From positions 3,934,001 to 3,998,000 of the forward strand of contig NZ_CP061768.1 of NCBI RefSeq assembly GCF_013624435.2: a stretch of 64,000 nucleotides of DNA. Reading direction: 5' to 3'. This document shows, piece after piece, positions 22,481 to 29,999 of this stretch. The position numbers and the translations under genes were made by a program. The notes under the pieces are model-generated. The model was not told the DNA's origin. It ran no database searches and saw only the letters and a list, made by a program, of their open reading frames with translations. Source of the stretch: Nocardioides campestrisoli (GTDB lineage: Bacteria > Actinomycetota > Actinomycetes > Propionibacteriales > Nocardioidaceae). Position 1 is the first letter of the stretch. Each line of letters begins with the position of its first letter.

Positions 22481-23773
22481 TCACGGGAACCAGCCGCCGA
22501 TGCCCTCGACGATCTCGCGGCCGGTCTCGTACATCTTCGGGAAGTCCAGGATCACCTCGCCGCTGACCTTGCCACCCACCCCCCAGGCGATGCCACCGCT
22601 GCCCCCGATGGTGAACCTGCCGGACTCGTAGCCGACGTTGAACTCGGCGCCGACGCCCGCGCCGGCCCAGCCCTCGACCCCGGCCTTGCCGCCGAAGCCG
22701 CCGACGTCGATCGAGCCGTCCACCCCAGCCCGGGCACCGGCGAAGAGCTCGCCGCTGGCGTGGGCGCCGTTGCGGCCGAACAGGGCCTTGCCGTCGGCCG
22801 AGGCGGCGACCTCGGCCTCGCCGGACACGTTGCCCTCCACGACGCCGTACTCCCCGCCGACCTGGCCGTCGACGCCGACCACGGTGAGCTTGCCGCCGAG
22901 GTCGACCCGGGCCCCGTCCGAGTCCAGGCCGGCGCCCGCGCGGCCGCTGGCCTCGAGGAACCGGAAGGTGCCGTCGGCGTTCATCCGGACGTCGCCCCAG
23001 TAGTCCTCCCAGGTGCCCGTGGCGCGGTACATCCAGGCGGCGCCCTCGGCCTCGCCGAGGGTGAGCGCGAAGTCGTCCCAGCTGCGTCCACCGCCGACCT
23101 CGCGCGGGTCGCTGCCGAAGGCCTCGGAGAGCGGGCCCCAGTTGAACGACGGCCCGGACGCCGAGCCCTCGGCGCCGAACCAGCCGTTCTCCTCCTCGGT
23201 GCGCGAGCCGTCCTCGCGGCCCAGCGCCACGGTCGCCGTCTCGCCGGCGGCCTCGAGCTCGTCCCGGGCGGTCTCGAGCAGCTCCTCGGCCTCGTTGCGC
23301 AGCGCGGCGCCGGGGTCGGAGGGAAAGGCACCGGGGTGTGGCGGCATCTCGTCGAGCGGACGCCCCTCGGCCACCGCGGCGTTCCAGGTCTGCCGGGTCT
23401 TCTCCCACGCGTCGTAGGCGGCGATCCGCTTGGCTTCACCCTCCTCCCACTTGGCCAGCGCCTCGGCCGCCTTGCCCTGCGCGGCCTCGAGGTGGCCGGC
23501 GTACACCTCGAGCGCCTTGGCCGAGGTGTCGAGGAGCTTGAGGTAGAGCTTCCAGCGCTCCCGCTCCTCCTCGTGGGCGGACTCGTACGCCGCCGCCGCG
23601 AACCCGGTCCAGGCCGGGACGCGGGCCGCGCCGAAGTCGTCGAACGCCCCGTCGGTCGTCGTGTGCAGCTGCGTGAGCCGGGTGACCACGGCCCGCACCG
23701 CGCTCACGTCGCCGGGGACCAGCTCGCGGTGGTCGTCGGTCTGGCCGAGCTCCTTGGAGGCGGGTGCGGTCAC
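22481..23773 (-). CDS. Putative type VII secretion substrate, polymorphic-toxin-like
   Basis: The 430-residue protein has an N-terminal helical domain (about 15-130) matching the putative T7SS signal domain: LVPGDVSAVRAVVTRL, the WxG turn at 55-57 in WTGFAAAAYESA, long helices and a YxxxE signal at Tyr120-Glu124 (YDAWE). Residues about 130-235 form a variable acidic linker. Residues about 270-430 are an unusual Gly/Ala/Val beta-rich repeat region (alternating G-x-A/V-x strands, such as GVEGWAGAGVGAEF and FTIGGSGGIAWGVGGKV). No nuclease, deaminase or ADP-ribosyltransferase motif is visible. The GTG start overlaps the upstream TGA by 4 bp. It could be an exported effector, a pore-type toxin or a surface protein; the secretion call is stronger than the toxicity call. 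Confidence 0.65.
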   Translation of the reverse strand: MTAPASKELGQTDDHRELVPGDVSAVRAVVTRLTQLHTTTDGAFDDFGAARVPAWTGFAAAAYESAHEEERERWKLYLKLLDTSAKALEVYAGHLEAAQGKAAEALAKWEEGEAKRIAAYDAWEKTRQTWNAAVAEGRPLDEMPPHPGAFPSDPGAALRNEAEELLETARDELEAAGETATVALGREDGSRTEEENGWFGAEGSASGPSFNWGPLSEAFGSDPREVGGGRSWDDFALTLGEAEGAAWMYRATGTWEDYWGDVRMNADGTFRFLEASGRAGAGLDSDGARVDLGGKLTVVGVDGQVGGEYGVVEGNVSGEAEVAASADGKALFGRNGAHASGELFAGARAGVDGSIDVGGFGGKAGVEGWAGAGVGAEFNVGYESGRFTIGGSGGIAWGVGGKVSGEVILDFPKMYETGREIVEGIGGWFP

Positions 23774-24141
23774 GGGGCGACCGGCCCCGGGCCGAAGGAC
23801 GGCGTCGAGACCCCGCCCGCACCGACTCCGCCCACTCCCGTGCCACCGAGGCCGTACCCGAACGGGTCGAACCTGGTGCCGACGTTGCGGTCGCCGGCCT
23901 CGACGTCGTCGGCGGTCTCCTTCAGGTCCTGCCCCATGGTCGTGGCGGCCGTGCTGAGCTGGGTGTTGGCCTCGCGGCAGTACTGCAGGATGGCTTGGGT
24001 CCACGAGGCGAGCTCGACGTGCCCGAACGACTCACCGCTCACTCCCGACTCGCTCACGTCGCGACAGGCGAGCGGCTCGGCCGCCGCGGCCAGCTTGTTC
24101 GCCGCGCTGCGCAGCTCCTCGGGCACGACCTCGAGCGTCAT
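23770..24141 (-). CDS. EspC/ESX-like type VII secretion partner protein
   Basis: This 123-residue protein has a helical hairpin typical of small ESX-type proteins. Helix 1 (EVVPEELRSAANKLAAAAEPL) is followed by a turn region (SGVSGESFGHVELASW) and helix 2 (ILQYCREANTQLSTAATTMGQDLKETADDV). A Gly/Pro-rich disordered tail completes it. The canonical YxxxD/E after helix 2 is not visible, unlike in its downstream neighbour. GAGGGA lies just before the ATG at 24141. The 4-bp overlap with the substrate gene suggests production as a pair, with this protein as the heterodimer partner. No EccC-type ATPase is in the window, so the secretion machine would be elsewhere in the genome. Confidence 0.65.
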   Translation of the reverse strand: MTLEVVPEELRSAANKLAAAAEPLACRDVSESGVSGESFGHVELASWTQAILQYCREANTQLSTAATTMGQDLKETADDVEAGDRNVGTRFDPFGYGLGGTGVGGVGAGGVSTPSFGPGPVAP

Positions 24142-24334
24142 GGTCCCTCGTCCACCCCTTCGACCCGTGCGACCGCCCCTGCGGCGTGTCAACGTCCTGG
24201 CACCCTGTCCGGCAGCGCCTGTCTGCACCTCTGCCCGGCGCTCTCGCCGGGGTTCCTTCCCCGGCACGGGCCGGTCAAACCCTCGCGGCACTTCTATCAC
24301 GGCGTCCGGCTCGGTCCCGGCGCCCGTGGCCGGG

Positions 24335-24340
24335 GATACT
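24335..24340 (+). promoter_or_regulatory. Predicted -10 element of leaderless sirtuin gene
   Basis: GATACT ends 7 nt before the ATG at 24348. No Shine-Dalgarno is present. Confidence 0.45.
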
Positions 24341-24347
24341 TCACCTC

Positions 24348-25028
24348 ATGAGCGTGGTGGTCCTGACCGGTGCCGGCATCTCCGCGGAGAGCGGGGTGCC
24401 GACCTTCCGGGACTCCGACGGCCTGTGGGAAGGGCACGACCCGATGACGGTCGCGACCCCGGAGGCGTACGCCGCGGACCCCGACCTGGTGCACCGGTTC
24501 TACGACGAGCGGCGGGCGGCGCTGTCCCGGGTGCGGCCCAACGCCGCACACCAGGCGCTGGCCAGGCTGGAGCAGGCCCTCGGCGACGACCTGCTGCTGG
24601 TCACCCAGAACGTCGACGACCTGCACGAGCGGGCAGGCTCGGAGCGGGTGCTGCACATGCACGGCAGGCTGGCGGCCGCCTGGTGCACGGCGTGCGACGC
24701 ACGGCACGAGTGGCACGGGCCGCTGGCCCACCGCCCGCCCTGCCCCGACTGCGGGAGCCGCAGCCTTCGCCCCGACGTCGTCTGGTTCGGCGAGATCCCC
24801 TACGAGATGTACTGGATCGAGCGGGCGCTGGAGGCGTGCGACCTGTTCGTCGCCATCGGCACCTCCGGCACGGTCTACCCCGCGGCGGCGTTCGTGCACT
24901 GGGCCCAGGGCGACACGCTCGAGCTCAACCTGGACGCCAGCCTCGGCGCCGACGGCTTCGCTCGAGCCCGCCAGGGCCCGGCCACCGAGCTGGTGCCGGC
25001 CTGGGTGGACGAGCTCCTGTCCCGATAG
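24348..25028 (+). CDS. cobB: NAD-dependent protein deacylase, sirtuin class III (CobB-like)
   Basis: The 226-residue enzyme removes acyl groups from protein lysines using NAD, giving nicotinamide and O-acyl-ADP-ribose. Hallmarks are TGAGISAESGVPTFRDSDGLW, TQNVDDLHERAG, the catalytic His105 in MHG, a Cys4 zinc site (113, 116, 132, 135), RPDVVWFGE and AIGTSGTVYPAA. Tyr52 and Arg55 in FYDERRAAL match the pair that defines SIRT5-like class III sirtuins and favours succinyl or malonyl over acetyl groups. The gene is divergent from the type VII-like module and stands alone. Substrates probably include metabolic enzymes; activity preference is inferred from the Tyr/Arg pair. Confidence 0.92.
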   Translation: MSVVVLTGAGISAESGVPTFRDSDGLWEGHDPMTVATPEAYAADPDLVHRFYDERRAALSRVRPNAAHQALARLEQALGDDLLLVTQNVDDLHERAGSERVLHMHGRLAAAWCTACDARHEWHGPLAHRPPCPDCGSRSLRPDVVWFGEIPYEMYWIERALEACDLFVAIGTSGTVYPAAAFVHWAQGDTLELNLDASLGADGFARARQGPATELVPAWVDELLSR

Positions 25029-25132
25029 CTCCTGGTCAGGTGGCTCCTGGGTCAGGTGGCTGCTGGGTCGGGTAGCTCCTGGGCTCGGAAATCCGGGGAC
25101 CTTCGGCCCGGTTCCTTCGGGCCGGGACCTGA

Positions 25133-25138
25133 TTGCGT
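25133..25138 (+). promoter_or_regulatory. Predicted -10 element, DUF4333 gene 2
   Basis: TTGCGT ends 6 nt before the ATG at 25145. As at 20771, the second base is T instead of A. Confidence 0.3.
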
Positions 25139-25144
25139 GGCAGC

Positions 25145-25729
25145 ATGCGACGACCCACCTCCCGGCTCCTGCTCGCCCCGGTGGTGCCCTTGCTCCTCGT
25201 GGGCGGGTGCGGCTACCCCTCGACCGTGTCCGCCTCCACCCTGGAGGAACGCGTGCAGGAGGCCGCCACCGGAGAGGGCGTCGAGGACTACCTCATCGAC
25301 TGCCCCGGCGACCTGAAGGCCGTGGTGAACGACAGCGCCGACTGCCTGGTGGAGGACGCCGAGGGCTCGGTGACCGGGGTCCGGTTCATCACCACCGAGG
25401 TCGACGGTGACGACCTCTCCTACGAGACGCTGGTCTTCCTCGGCGCCGCGGAGGTGCAGAAGAGGCTCGCCGACGAGCTGGGCACCGAGGACGTGGGCGT
25501 GAAGAAGGTGATGTGCGACGACGTGCTGGTGGCCACGCCCGGTTCCACCCTCACCTGCCGGGGCCTGACCGAGGCGGGTGCGGTCCCCGTGCAGGTGACG
25601 ACGACCGAGGTCGACGGGCTCCAGGTGTCCTTCGACTGGGACGTGGTCAGCGGTGAGCTGGTGGAGGGGGAGGACTTCGAGGGCACAGAGGTCGGCGGTG
25701 GGCAGGTCGAGGGCGACCAGGCCGGCTGA
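25145..25729 (+). CDS. DUF4333 lipoprotein (copy 2)
   Basis: The 194-residue protein has a lipobox LLVGGC and two DUF4333 modules with the same Cys spacing as copy 1 (DCPGDLKAVVNDSADC; MCDDVLVATPGSTLTC). The hairpin after module 1 reads GSVTGVRFITTEVDGDDLSYETLVFLG, nearly identical in pattern to copy 1 at 20784. An acidic, Gly-rich tail (EGEDFEGTEVGGGQVEGDQ) is unique to this copy. Together with copy 1 it brackets the type VII-like module and the sirtuin gene. It is convergent with the second orphan kinase, 6 nt apart. Function unknown; outer-face membrane location is inferred from the lipobox. Confidence 0.8.
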   Translation: MRRPTSRLLLAPVVPLLLVGGCGYPSTVSASTLEERVQEAATGEGVEDYLIDCPGDLKAVVNDSADCLVEDAEGSVTGVRFITTEVDGDDLSYETLVFLGAAEVQKRLADELGTEDVGVKKVMCDDVLVATPGSTLTCRGLTEAGAVPVQVTTTEVDGLQVSFDWDVVSGELVEGEDFEGTEVGGGQVEGDQAG

Positions 25730-25735
25730 GGCGCG

Positions 25736-27631
25736 TCAGTCGGCGCGGGGCAGCCAGACGTACACGTGGGTGCCCCGACCGAGCTCCGACTCCACCCCGA
25801 TCCGGCCGCCGTGCCGCTCGACCACCCGCTTGACGATCGGGAGGCCGAGTCCGGTGCCCGGCCTGGCCAGCGCGAGCGGGTTGGTGGAGCGGAAGAACTC
25901 CTCGAACAGCTTGGCCTGGTCGGCGGGGCTGATCCCCATCCCCTCGTCCTCGCAGGTGAAGCAGACTCCGTCGTCCTCCAGGCTCAGGCACAGTCGCACC
26001 GTGGCGTCGGGCGGTGAGTACTTGATCGCGTTGCTCACCAGGTTGGAGATCACCCGGTAGAGGTCGTCGGCGTCGCCCAGGACGACGGCGTGCTCGTCAC
26101 GACGCCCGACCTCGAGGCGCACCTGCGCCTGGTCCGCCGCGACCTGGGAGCTCTCCACCGCCTCGGTGAGCACGAGGGCGAGGTCGATCGGCAGCGCCGC
26201 CCGGCTCGCGCCGGCGGAGCCGAGCCGGCTCAGGGTCAGCAGGTCCTCGGCGAGGGTCCCCAGCCGGGAGGCCGCACGCCCCACGGCGTCGATCCCCAGG
26301 CTCACGTGGCGCGGCAGGCCGGGCTCGCCCTCGAGCATCTCCAGGTGGCCCAGGATCGCTCCGATCGGGTTCTTCAGCTCGTGGGAGACCGTCGAGATCA
26401 GCTCCTGGCGGTACTCGTCGAGCCTGCGCAGCTCGACGTTGAGCTGGTGCTCGCCCTGCAGTGCCCGGGCCTGCAGGATGGCACTGGCCAGGTCCTGCCC
26501 GACGTCCAGCGCTGCCGAGCTCTCGCTGTCGGTCCACCGCACGCCGTCGGGACGGCGGTGGATCACCAGGGCTCCCAGCAGCAGGCCGCCGGCCGCCATC
26601 GGGACCAGGACGACCGTCGAGAGGCCGAGCTCGGCCAGGTGCAGGTCCAGCTCGTCGCGGAAACGGGAGTCGAGCCCCGCGTCGCCCCAGACGTGTCCCG
26701 GCTCGATGATCACCACCCGCTCGTGCCGCCAGGCCCGGGTCATCGCCTCCCCGATCTCTCTCTCCAGCGCCGGGGAGACGGAGCTCAGCCCGTCCAGCAC
26801 GCTGCTCTGCGGCTCGATCCCCGGCCGCTGCCCGTCGAGACCGTGCCGCTGCCCGTCGAGACCGTGCCGCAGGCCGTCCTGTCCGGGCCGCTGTCCCTCG
26901 GGGACAAGACCGTGCTGCACGTGCACGTCCAGGTGCGAGGCGCGGAACGCCTCGCGCAGCTCGTGCTTGGCCATCTCCAGGAGCTCGGCGATCTCCAGCC
27001 GTCCGCTGGCGGCCCGGATCATCGTCCTGGCCGCCCGTGCCATCCGCACCTGCTGGGCCAGCGACTCGCGCTCCACCGTCGTGACGACGGCCCGGAAGTC
27101 GAGCGCCAGCGAGCTCGAGAGCGCGAGCAGCTCGGGGACCTGGAGTCGGCGACCGCTCTCGGGCTCGTCGAGCCAGACCACCGCGCGCAGGGCTCCCGAC
27201 TCGTCGGTGAGGCGGGCCACCAGCATGTCGCGCGCCCGCCAGGCGTCGGAGTCCTCGGAGTCGGGCAGGTCGGGCAGGTCGGGCACGTAGCCGTAGACGT
27301 CGACCAGGTCGGCCGCCCGCTCGCTCAGCCACTCCGCCGCGACGAAGGTGAGCGACCCGAAGGTGGCTCCGCACGTGAACGCGTCGTCCCTGGCCCCGAC
27401 CGGGGTGCCCTGACCGAGCAGCCAGCCGACCACGTCCGGGCGCCCGGCGACCGCGACCGTCTCGAGCATCCCGTCGGTGCGCAGCACCTCGATCACGCAG
27501 ACCTGGAACCGTGAGCGCGAGCTGATGTCCTCGGCGATCTGCTGGAGCGCCTGCCGGTCCGTGGCACCGCCCCAGGTCCCGGCGCGCGGTCGTCCCTCGG
27601 ACGACGACGAACGTCCGTTGTCAGGCTTCAT
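25736..27631 (-). CDS. Orphan GAF-domain sensor histidine kinase (paralogue)
   Basis: The 631-residue kinase repeats the architecture of the protein at 13761-15548. An N-terminal sensory domain includes RAVVWLDEPESGRRL, then a GAF-like domain, the HisKA motif STVSHELKNPIGAILGHLEMLE, and HATPase boxes NLVSNAIKYS, CEDEGMGIS and GTGLGLPI. No membrane segment is visible. Between the two sensory domains it carries a Gln/Gly/Arg/His-rich insert built from 7-residue repeats (HGLDGQR). No response regulator is nearby. ATG 27631 is chosen because AGGGGG lies 9 nt upstream; a GTG at 27658 would add nine residues. Its signal and partner are unknown. Confidence 0.85.
   Translation of the reverse strand: MKPDNGRSSSSEGRPRAGTWGGATDRQALQQIAEDISSRSRFQVCVIEVLRTDGMLETVAVAGRPDVVGWLLGQGTPVGARDDAFTCGATFGSLTFVAAEWLSERAADLVDVYGYVPDLPDLPDSEDSDAWRARDMLVARLTDESGALRAVVWLDEPESGRRLQVPELLALSSSLALDFRAVVTTVERESLAQQVRMARAARTMIRAASGRLEIAELLEMAKHELREAFRASHLDVHVQHGLVPEGQRPGQDGLRHGLDGQRHGLDGQRPGIEPQSSVLDGLSSVSPALEREIGEAMTRAWRHERVVIIEPGHVWGDAGLDSRFRDELDLHLAELGLSTVVLVPMAAGGLLLGALVIHRRPDGVRWTDSESSAALDVGQDLASAILQARALQGEHQLNVELRRLDEYRQELISTVSHELKNPIGAILGHLEMLEGEPGLPRHVSLGIDAVGRAASRLGTLAEDLLTLSRLGSAGASRAALPIDLALVLTEAVESSQVAADQAQVRLEVGRRDEHAVVLGDADDLYRVISNLVSNAIKYSPPDATVRLCLSLEDDGVCFTCEDEGMGISPADQAKLFEEFFRSTNPLALARPGTGLGLPIVKRVVERHGGRIGVESELGRGTHVYVWLPRAD
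26825..26908 (-). repeat. 21-bp tandem repeat in the orphan kinase gene
   Basis: Two exact 21-bp units (26825-26845 and 26846-26866) are followed by two degenerate ones to 26908. They encode heptads of the form HGLDGQR, PGQDGLR. The paralogous kinase lacks the insert, so it arose by local expansion. Confidence 0.75.
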
Positions 27632-27785
27632 CAGGCAGCACCCCCTGTGCCTCGGCACGTCGTCTCCGGCGTACCGACCCCCGTCCGGAGTCTAGGGGAA
27701 AGACACCCCCAAGGGCAGGGCTACGCCGGTTCCTCCCCGGCGTGCACACGGGGCGGGACGGCGTACGCGATGGTTGACCCGCGAG

Positions 27786-27791
27786 TAACCT
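27786..27791 (+). promoter_or_regulatory. Predicted -10 element of leaderless acyl-CoA dehydrogenase gene
   Basis: TAACCT ends 7 nt before the ATG at 27799. The intervening G-run (GGGGGG) touches the start codon too closely to act as a Shine-Dalgarno. Confidence 0.5.
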
Positions 27792-27798
27792 GGGGGGC

Positions 27799-28944
27799 AT
27801 GACGCGCGAGATCTACAACGAGGACCACGAGGCGTTCCGCGCCTCCGTCAAGGAGTTCCTGGACCGACAGGTGGTCCCGAACCTCGAGGAGTACGAGAAG
27901 AACCACGGGCTCACCCGGCAGTTCTGGCTGGACGCCGGTGCGCAGGGGCTCCTGGGGCTCGAGATCCCGGAGGAGCACGGCGGCGTCGACGCCGGCGACT
28001 ACCGGTTCAACGCGGTCCTCACCGAGGAGCTGGCGAAGGTCAACATGACCCTGCCCTCCTGCGTCGGCATCCACGCCGACATCACCGCGCCCTACCTGGT
28101 GCACCTGACCAACGAGGAGCAGCGCAAGCGCTGGCTGCCCGGCGTCGCCTCCGGCGAGACCCTGCTCGCCATCGGCATGACCGAGCCCGGCGGCGGCTCC
28201 GACCTCGCCAACCTCAAGACCACCGCGGTCCGGGACGGCGACGACTGGGTCATCAACGGCTCCAAGACCTTCATCACCAACGGCGGCTCCGCCGACATCG
28301 TGGTGGTGGCCGCGCGCACCGCGCCCGAGAAGAGGGCCAAGGGCATCTCGCTCTTCGCGGTCGACACCAAGACCCCCGGGTTCTCCGTCGGCCGGGTGCT
28401 GGACAAGGTCGGCCAGGACGACTCCGACACCGCCGAGCTCTCCTTCGAGGACGTCCGGGTCAGCAACGACGACCTGGTCGGCCCGCTCGACACCGGCTTC
28501 ATCTCGATGATGCAGTTCCTCCCGCAGGAGCGCCTCGGCACCGCGATCACCGGGGTCGCGCACGCCAAGCAGATCCTCGAGGAGACCATCCAGTACGCCA
28601 AGGACCGGGTGGCGTTCGGCCAGCCGATCGGCAAGTTCCAGAACACCCAGTTCCTGCTGGCCGACCTGGTCACCCGGGTCGAGGTCACCGAGGCCTACAT
28701 CGACCAGTGCGTCATGAAGCACACCCGCAAGGAGCTCACCGCGATCGACGCGGCCAAGGCCAAGTGGTGGGCCACCCAGATCCAGTCCGAGGTCCTCGAC
28801 CACTGCCTGCAGATCCACGGCGGCTACGGCTACATGAACGAGTACCGCGTGGCCCGCGCCTGGCGCGACGCCCGCGTCACCAAGATCTGGGCCGGCTCCA
28901 ACGAGATCATGAAGATGCTGATCGCCCGCGACCTGGGTCTCTGA
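27799..28944 (+). CDS. Acyl-CoA dehydrogenase
   Basis: The 381-residue flavoenzyme has the three ACAD regions: an N-terminal helical domain, a middle beta domain with IGMTEPGGGSDLANLKTTA and WVINGSKTFITNGGSADIVVV (FAD binding), and a C-terminal helical domain ending LQIHGGYGYMNEYRVARAWRDARVTKIWAGSNEIMKMLIARDLGL. The usual catalytic Glu of the IYEG motif is Ala365 here (IWAGSNE). The base is instead probably Glu244 in LPQERLG, the position used by isovaleryl-CoA and long-chain dehydrogenases. It catalyses alpha-beta dehydrogenation of an acyl-CoA with electrons passed to ETF. A strong terminator follows, so it is probably monocistronic. Chain-length preference cannot be read. Confidence 0.92.
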   Translation: MTREIYNEDHEAFRASVKEFLDRQVVPNLEEYEKNHGLTRQFWLDAGAQGLLGLEIPEEHGGVDAGDYRFNAVLTEELAKVNMTLPSCVGIHADITAPYLVHLTNEEQRKRWLPGVASGETLLAIGMTEPGGGSDLANLKTTAVRDGDDWVINGSKTFITNGGSADIVVVAARTAPEKRAKGISLFAVDTKTPGFSVGRVLDKVGQDDSDTAELSFEDVRVSNDDLVGPLDTGFISMMQFLPQERLGTAITGVAHAKQILEETIQYAKDRVAFGQPIGKFQNTQFLLADLVTRVEVTEAYIDQCVMKHTRKELTAIDAAKAKWWATQIQSEVLDHCLQIHGGYGYMNEYRVARAWRDARVTKIWAGSNEIMKMLIARDLGL

Positions 28945-28956
28945 CCGGTCTCTGGC

Positions 28957-28986
28957 CCGGACGGGGTCGCCCCGGACCCCGTCCGG
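28957..28986 (+). terminator. Rho-independent-like terminator after acyl-CoA dehydrogenase
   Basis: A perfect 12-bp stem (CCGGACGGGGTC and its complement) closes a six-base loop, 12 nt after the stop codon. No U-tract follows, as is common in actinobacteria. Confidence 0.75.
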
Positions 28987-28998
28987 TCTGCCCGACCT

Positions 28999-29055
28999 CC
29001 ATGGTGGGGGCTCCGGCGCTCTCGCGCCGTCGCCACAGCCGAGCCCCCGCCATGG
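28999..29055. other. Compound inverted repeat / structured intergenic element
   Basis: Fifteen-base arms at 28999-29013 and 29041-29055 pair with a single G-U. The 27-nt interior holds a second perfect hairpin (CGGCGC-TCTC-GCGCCG). It lies between the terminator of one gene and the promoter of the next, 84 bp before the VIT1-type start. It could be a second terminator, an attenuator or a REP-like element. Confidence 0.6.
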
Positions 29056-29138
29056 ACCAGGAAGCAGACCGCCCTCGGACCGACTGAACGTGCCGAGGGG
29101 CCCTTGCCGCTGCTCCCGGCAGGGGATCTGATTGACCC

Positions 29139-29867
29139 ATGAGCAAGCCTCCCCGCAGCCTCGGCCGGACCCATGCCGACGAGCCGCACGAGCAGAGCGT
29201 GGCGTCGCGGCTCAACTGGCTGCGGGCCGGCGTGCTGGGCGCCAACGACGGCATCGTCTCCACCGCGGGCCTGGTGGTCGGCGTCGCCGGAGCCACCGAG
29301 ACCCAGTCCGCCGTGCTGGTCGCCGGCGTCGCGGGACTCGTCGCCGGTGCGATCAGCATGGCCGCCGGCGAGTACGTCTCGGTGAGCACCCAGCGCGACT
29401 CCGAGCTGGCGCTGCTCGACAAGGAGCGCGCCGAGCTGCGCGACGCGCCCGAGGCGGAGCTGGAGGAGCTGGCCGGCCTGTACGTCTCCCGCGGGGTGAG
29501 CGAGCGGGTTGCCCTGGAGGTCGCCAAGGAGCTCACCGCCCACGACGCGCTGGCCGCGCACGCCGAGGTCGAGCTGGGCATCGACTCGGAGGAGCAGACC
29601 AACCCCTGGCACGCCGCCTGGGCGTCGATGCTCGCCTTCACCCTCGGGGCATTGCTGCCGCTGCTGGTGATCGTCTTCACCCCGATCGACCTGCGGGTCT
29701 ACATCACCGCCGTGGCGGTGGCCCTGGCCCTGGCCGTCACCGGCTACGTCAGTGCCCGGCTCGGCGGCTCGCCCCCGGGCCGTGCGGTGATCCGCAACGT
29801 GTGCGGCGGCGTCTTCGCGATGGTCGCCACGCACGTGGTGGGCCTGCTGATCGGCGGCCAGGTCTGA
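29139..29867 (+). CDS. VIT1/CCC1 family metal transporter
   Basis: The 242-residue membrane protein begins its first helix with LRAGVLGANDGIVSTAGLVVGVAGA, then AGAISMAAGEYVSVSTQRDSE, the two signatures of the VIT1/CCC1 family that moves ferrous iron and manganese out of the cytosol. A cytoplasmic metal-binding stretch rich in Glu (ERAELRDAPEAELEELAGLYVSRGVSE and AHAEVELGIDSEEQTNPW) separates helices 2 and 3, as in plant and yeast members. Three further hydrophobic segments complete a five-span protein. The ATG lies 6 nt after a TCTGAT hexamer. No metal-responsive regulator is adjacent. Direction and metal are inferred from the family. Confidence 0.9.
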   Translation: MSKPPRSLGRTHADEPHEQSVASRLNWLRAGVLGANDGIVSTAGLVVGVAGATETQSAVLVAGVAGLVAGAISMAAGEYVSVSTQRDSELALLDKERAELRDAPEAELEELAGLYVSRGVSERVALEVAKELTAHDALAAHAEVELGIDSEEQTNPWHAAWASMLAFTLGALLPLLVIVFTPIDLRVYITAVAVALALAVTGYVSARLGGSPPGRAVIRNVCGGVFAMVATHVVGLLIGGQV

Positions 29868-29886
29868 GAGGCTCGCTTCTCTCCCT

Positions 29887-29921
29887 GCCCCCGCCTGCGC
29901 CCCGCCTGCGCCCCCGCCTGC
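29887..29921 (+). repeat. 11-12-bp tandem repeat GCCCCCGCCTGC
   Basis: Three units (12, 11 and 12 bp) are arranged head to tail directly after the VIT1-type gene, followed by a partial fourth. Confidence 0.7.
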
Positions 29922-29941
29922 GCCCCTGGCGTCGGTGGTGC

Positions 29942-29999
29942 GATCCCCGGCTGTGCGGGGATCCCGAGGGTTGGCACGCGTCGCAACGCTCGACAGGTC
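29942..29999 (-). repeat. Dispersed palindromic repeat, copy 1 (inverted)
   Basis: It contains the hairpin GATCCCCG-GCTGTG-CGGGGATC and, in reverse orientation, the flank CGTGCCAACCC and a GACCTG boundary. It matches copies at 30153 and 46246 in a tail-to-tail arrangement with copy 2. Confidence 0.7.

Noticed and set aside
29056..29138. Possible manganese or iron riboswitch before the VIT1-type gene
   Set aside because: Only a short GC-rich hairpin is visible, none of the conserved yybP-ykoY or other metal-riboswitch motifs were recognised, and a leaderless start is likely.
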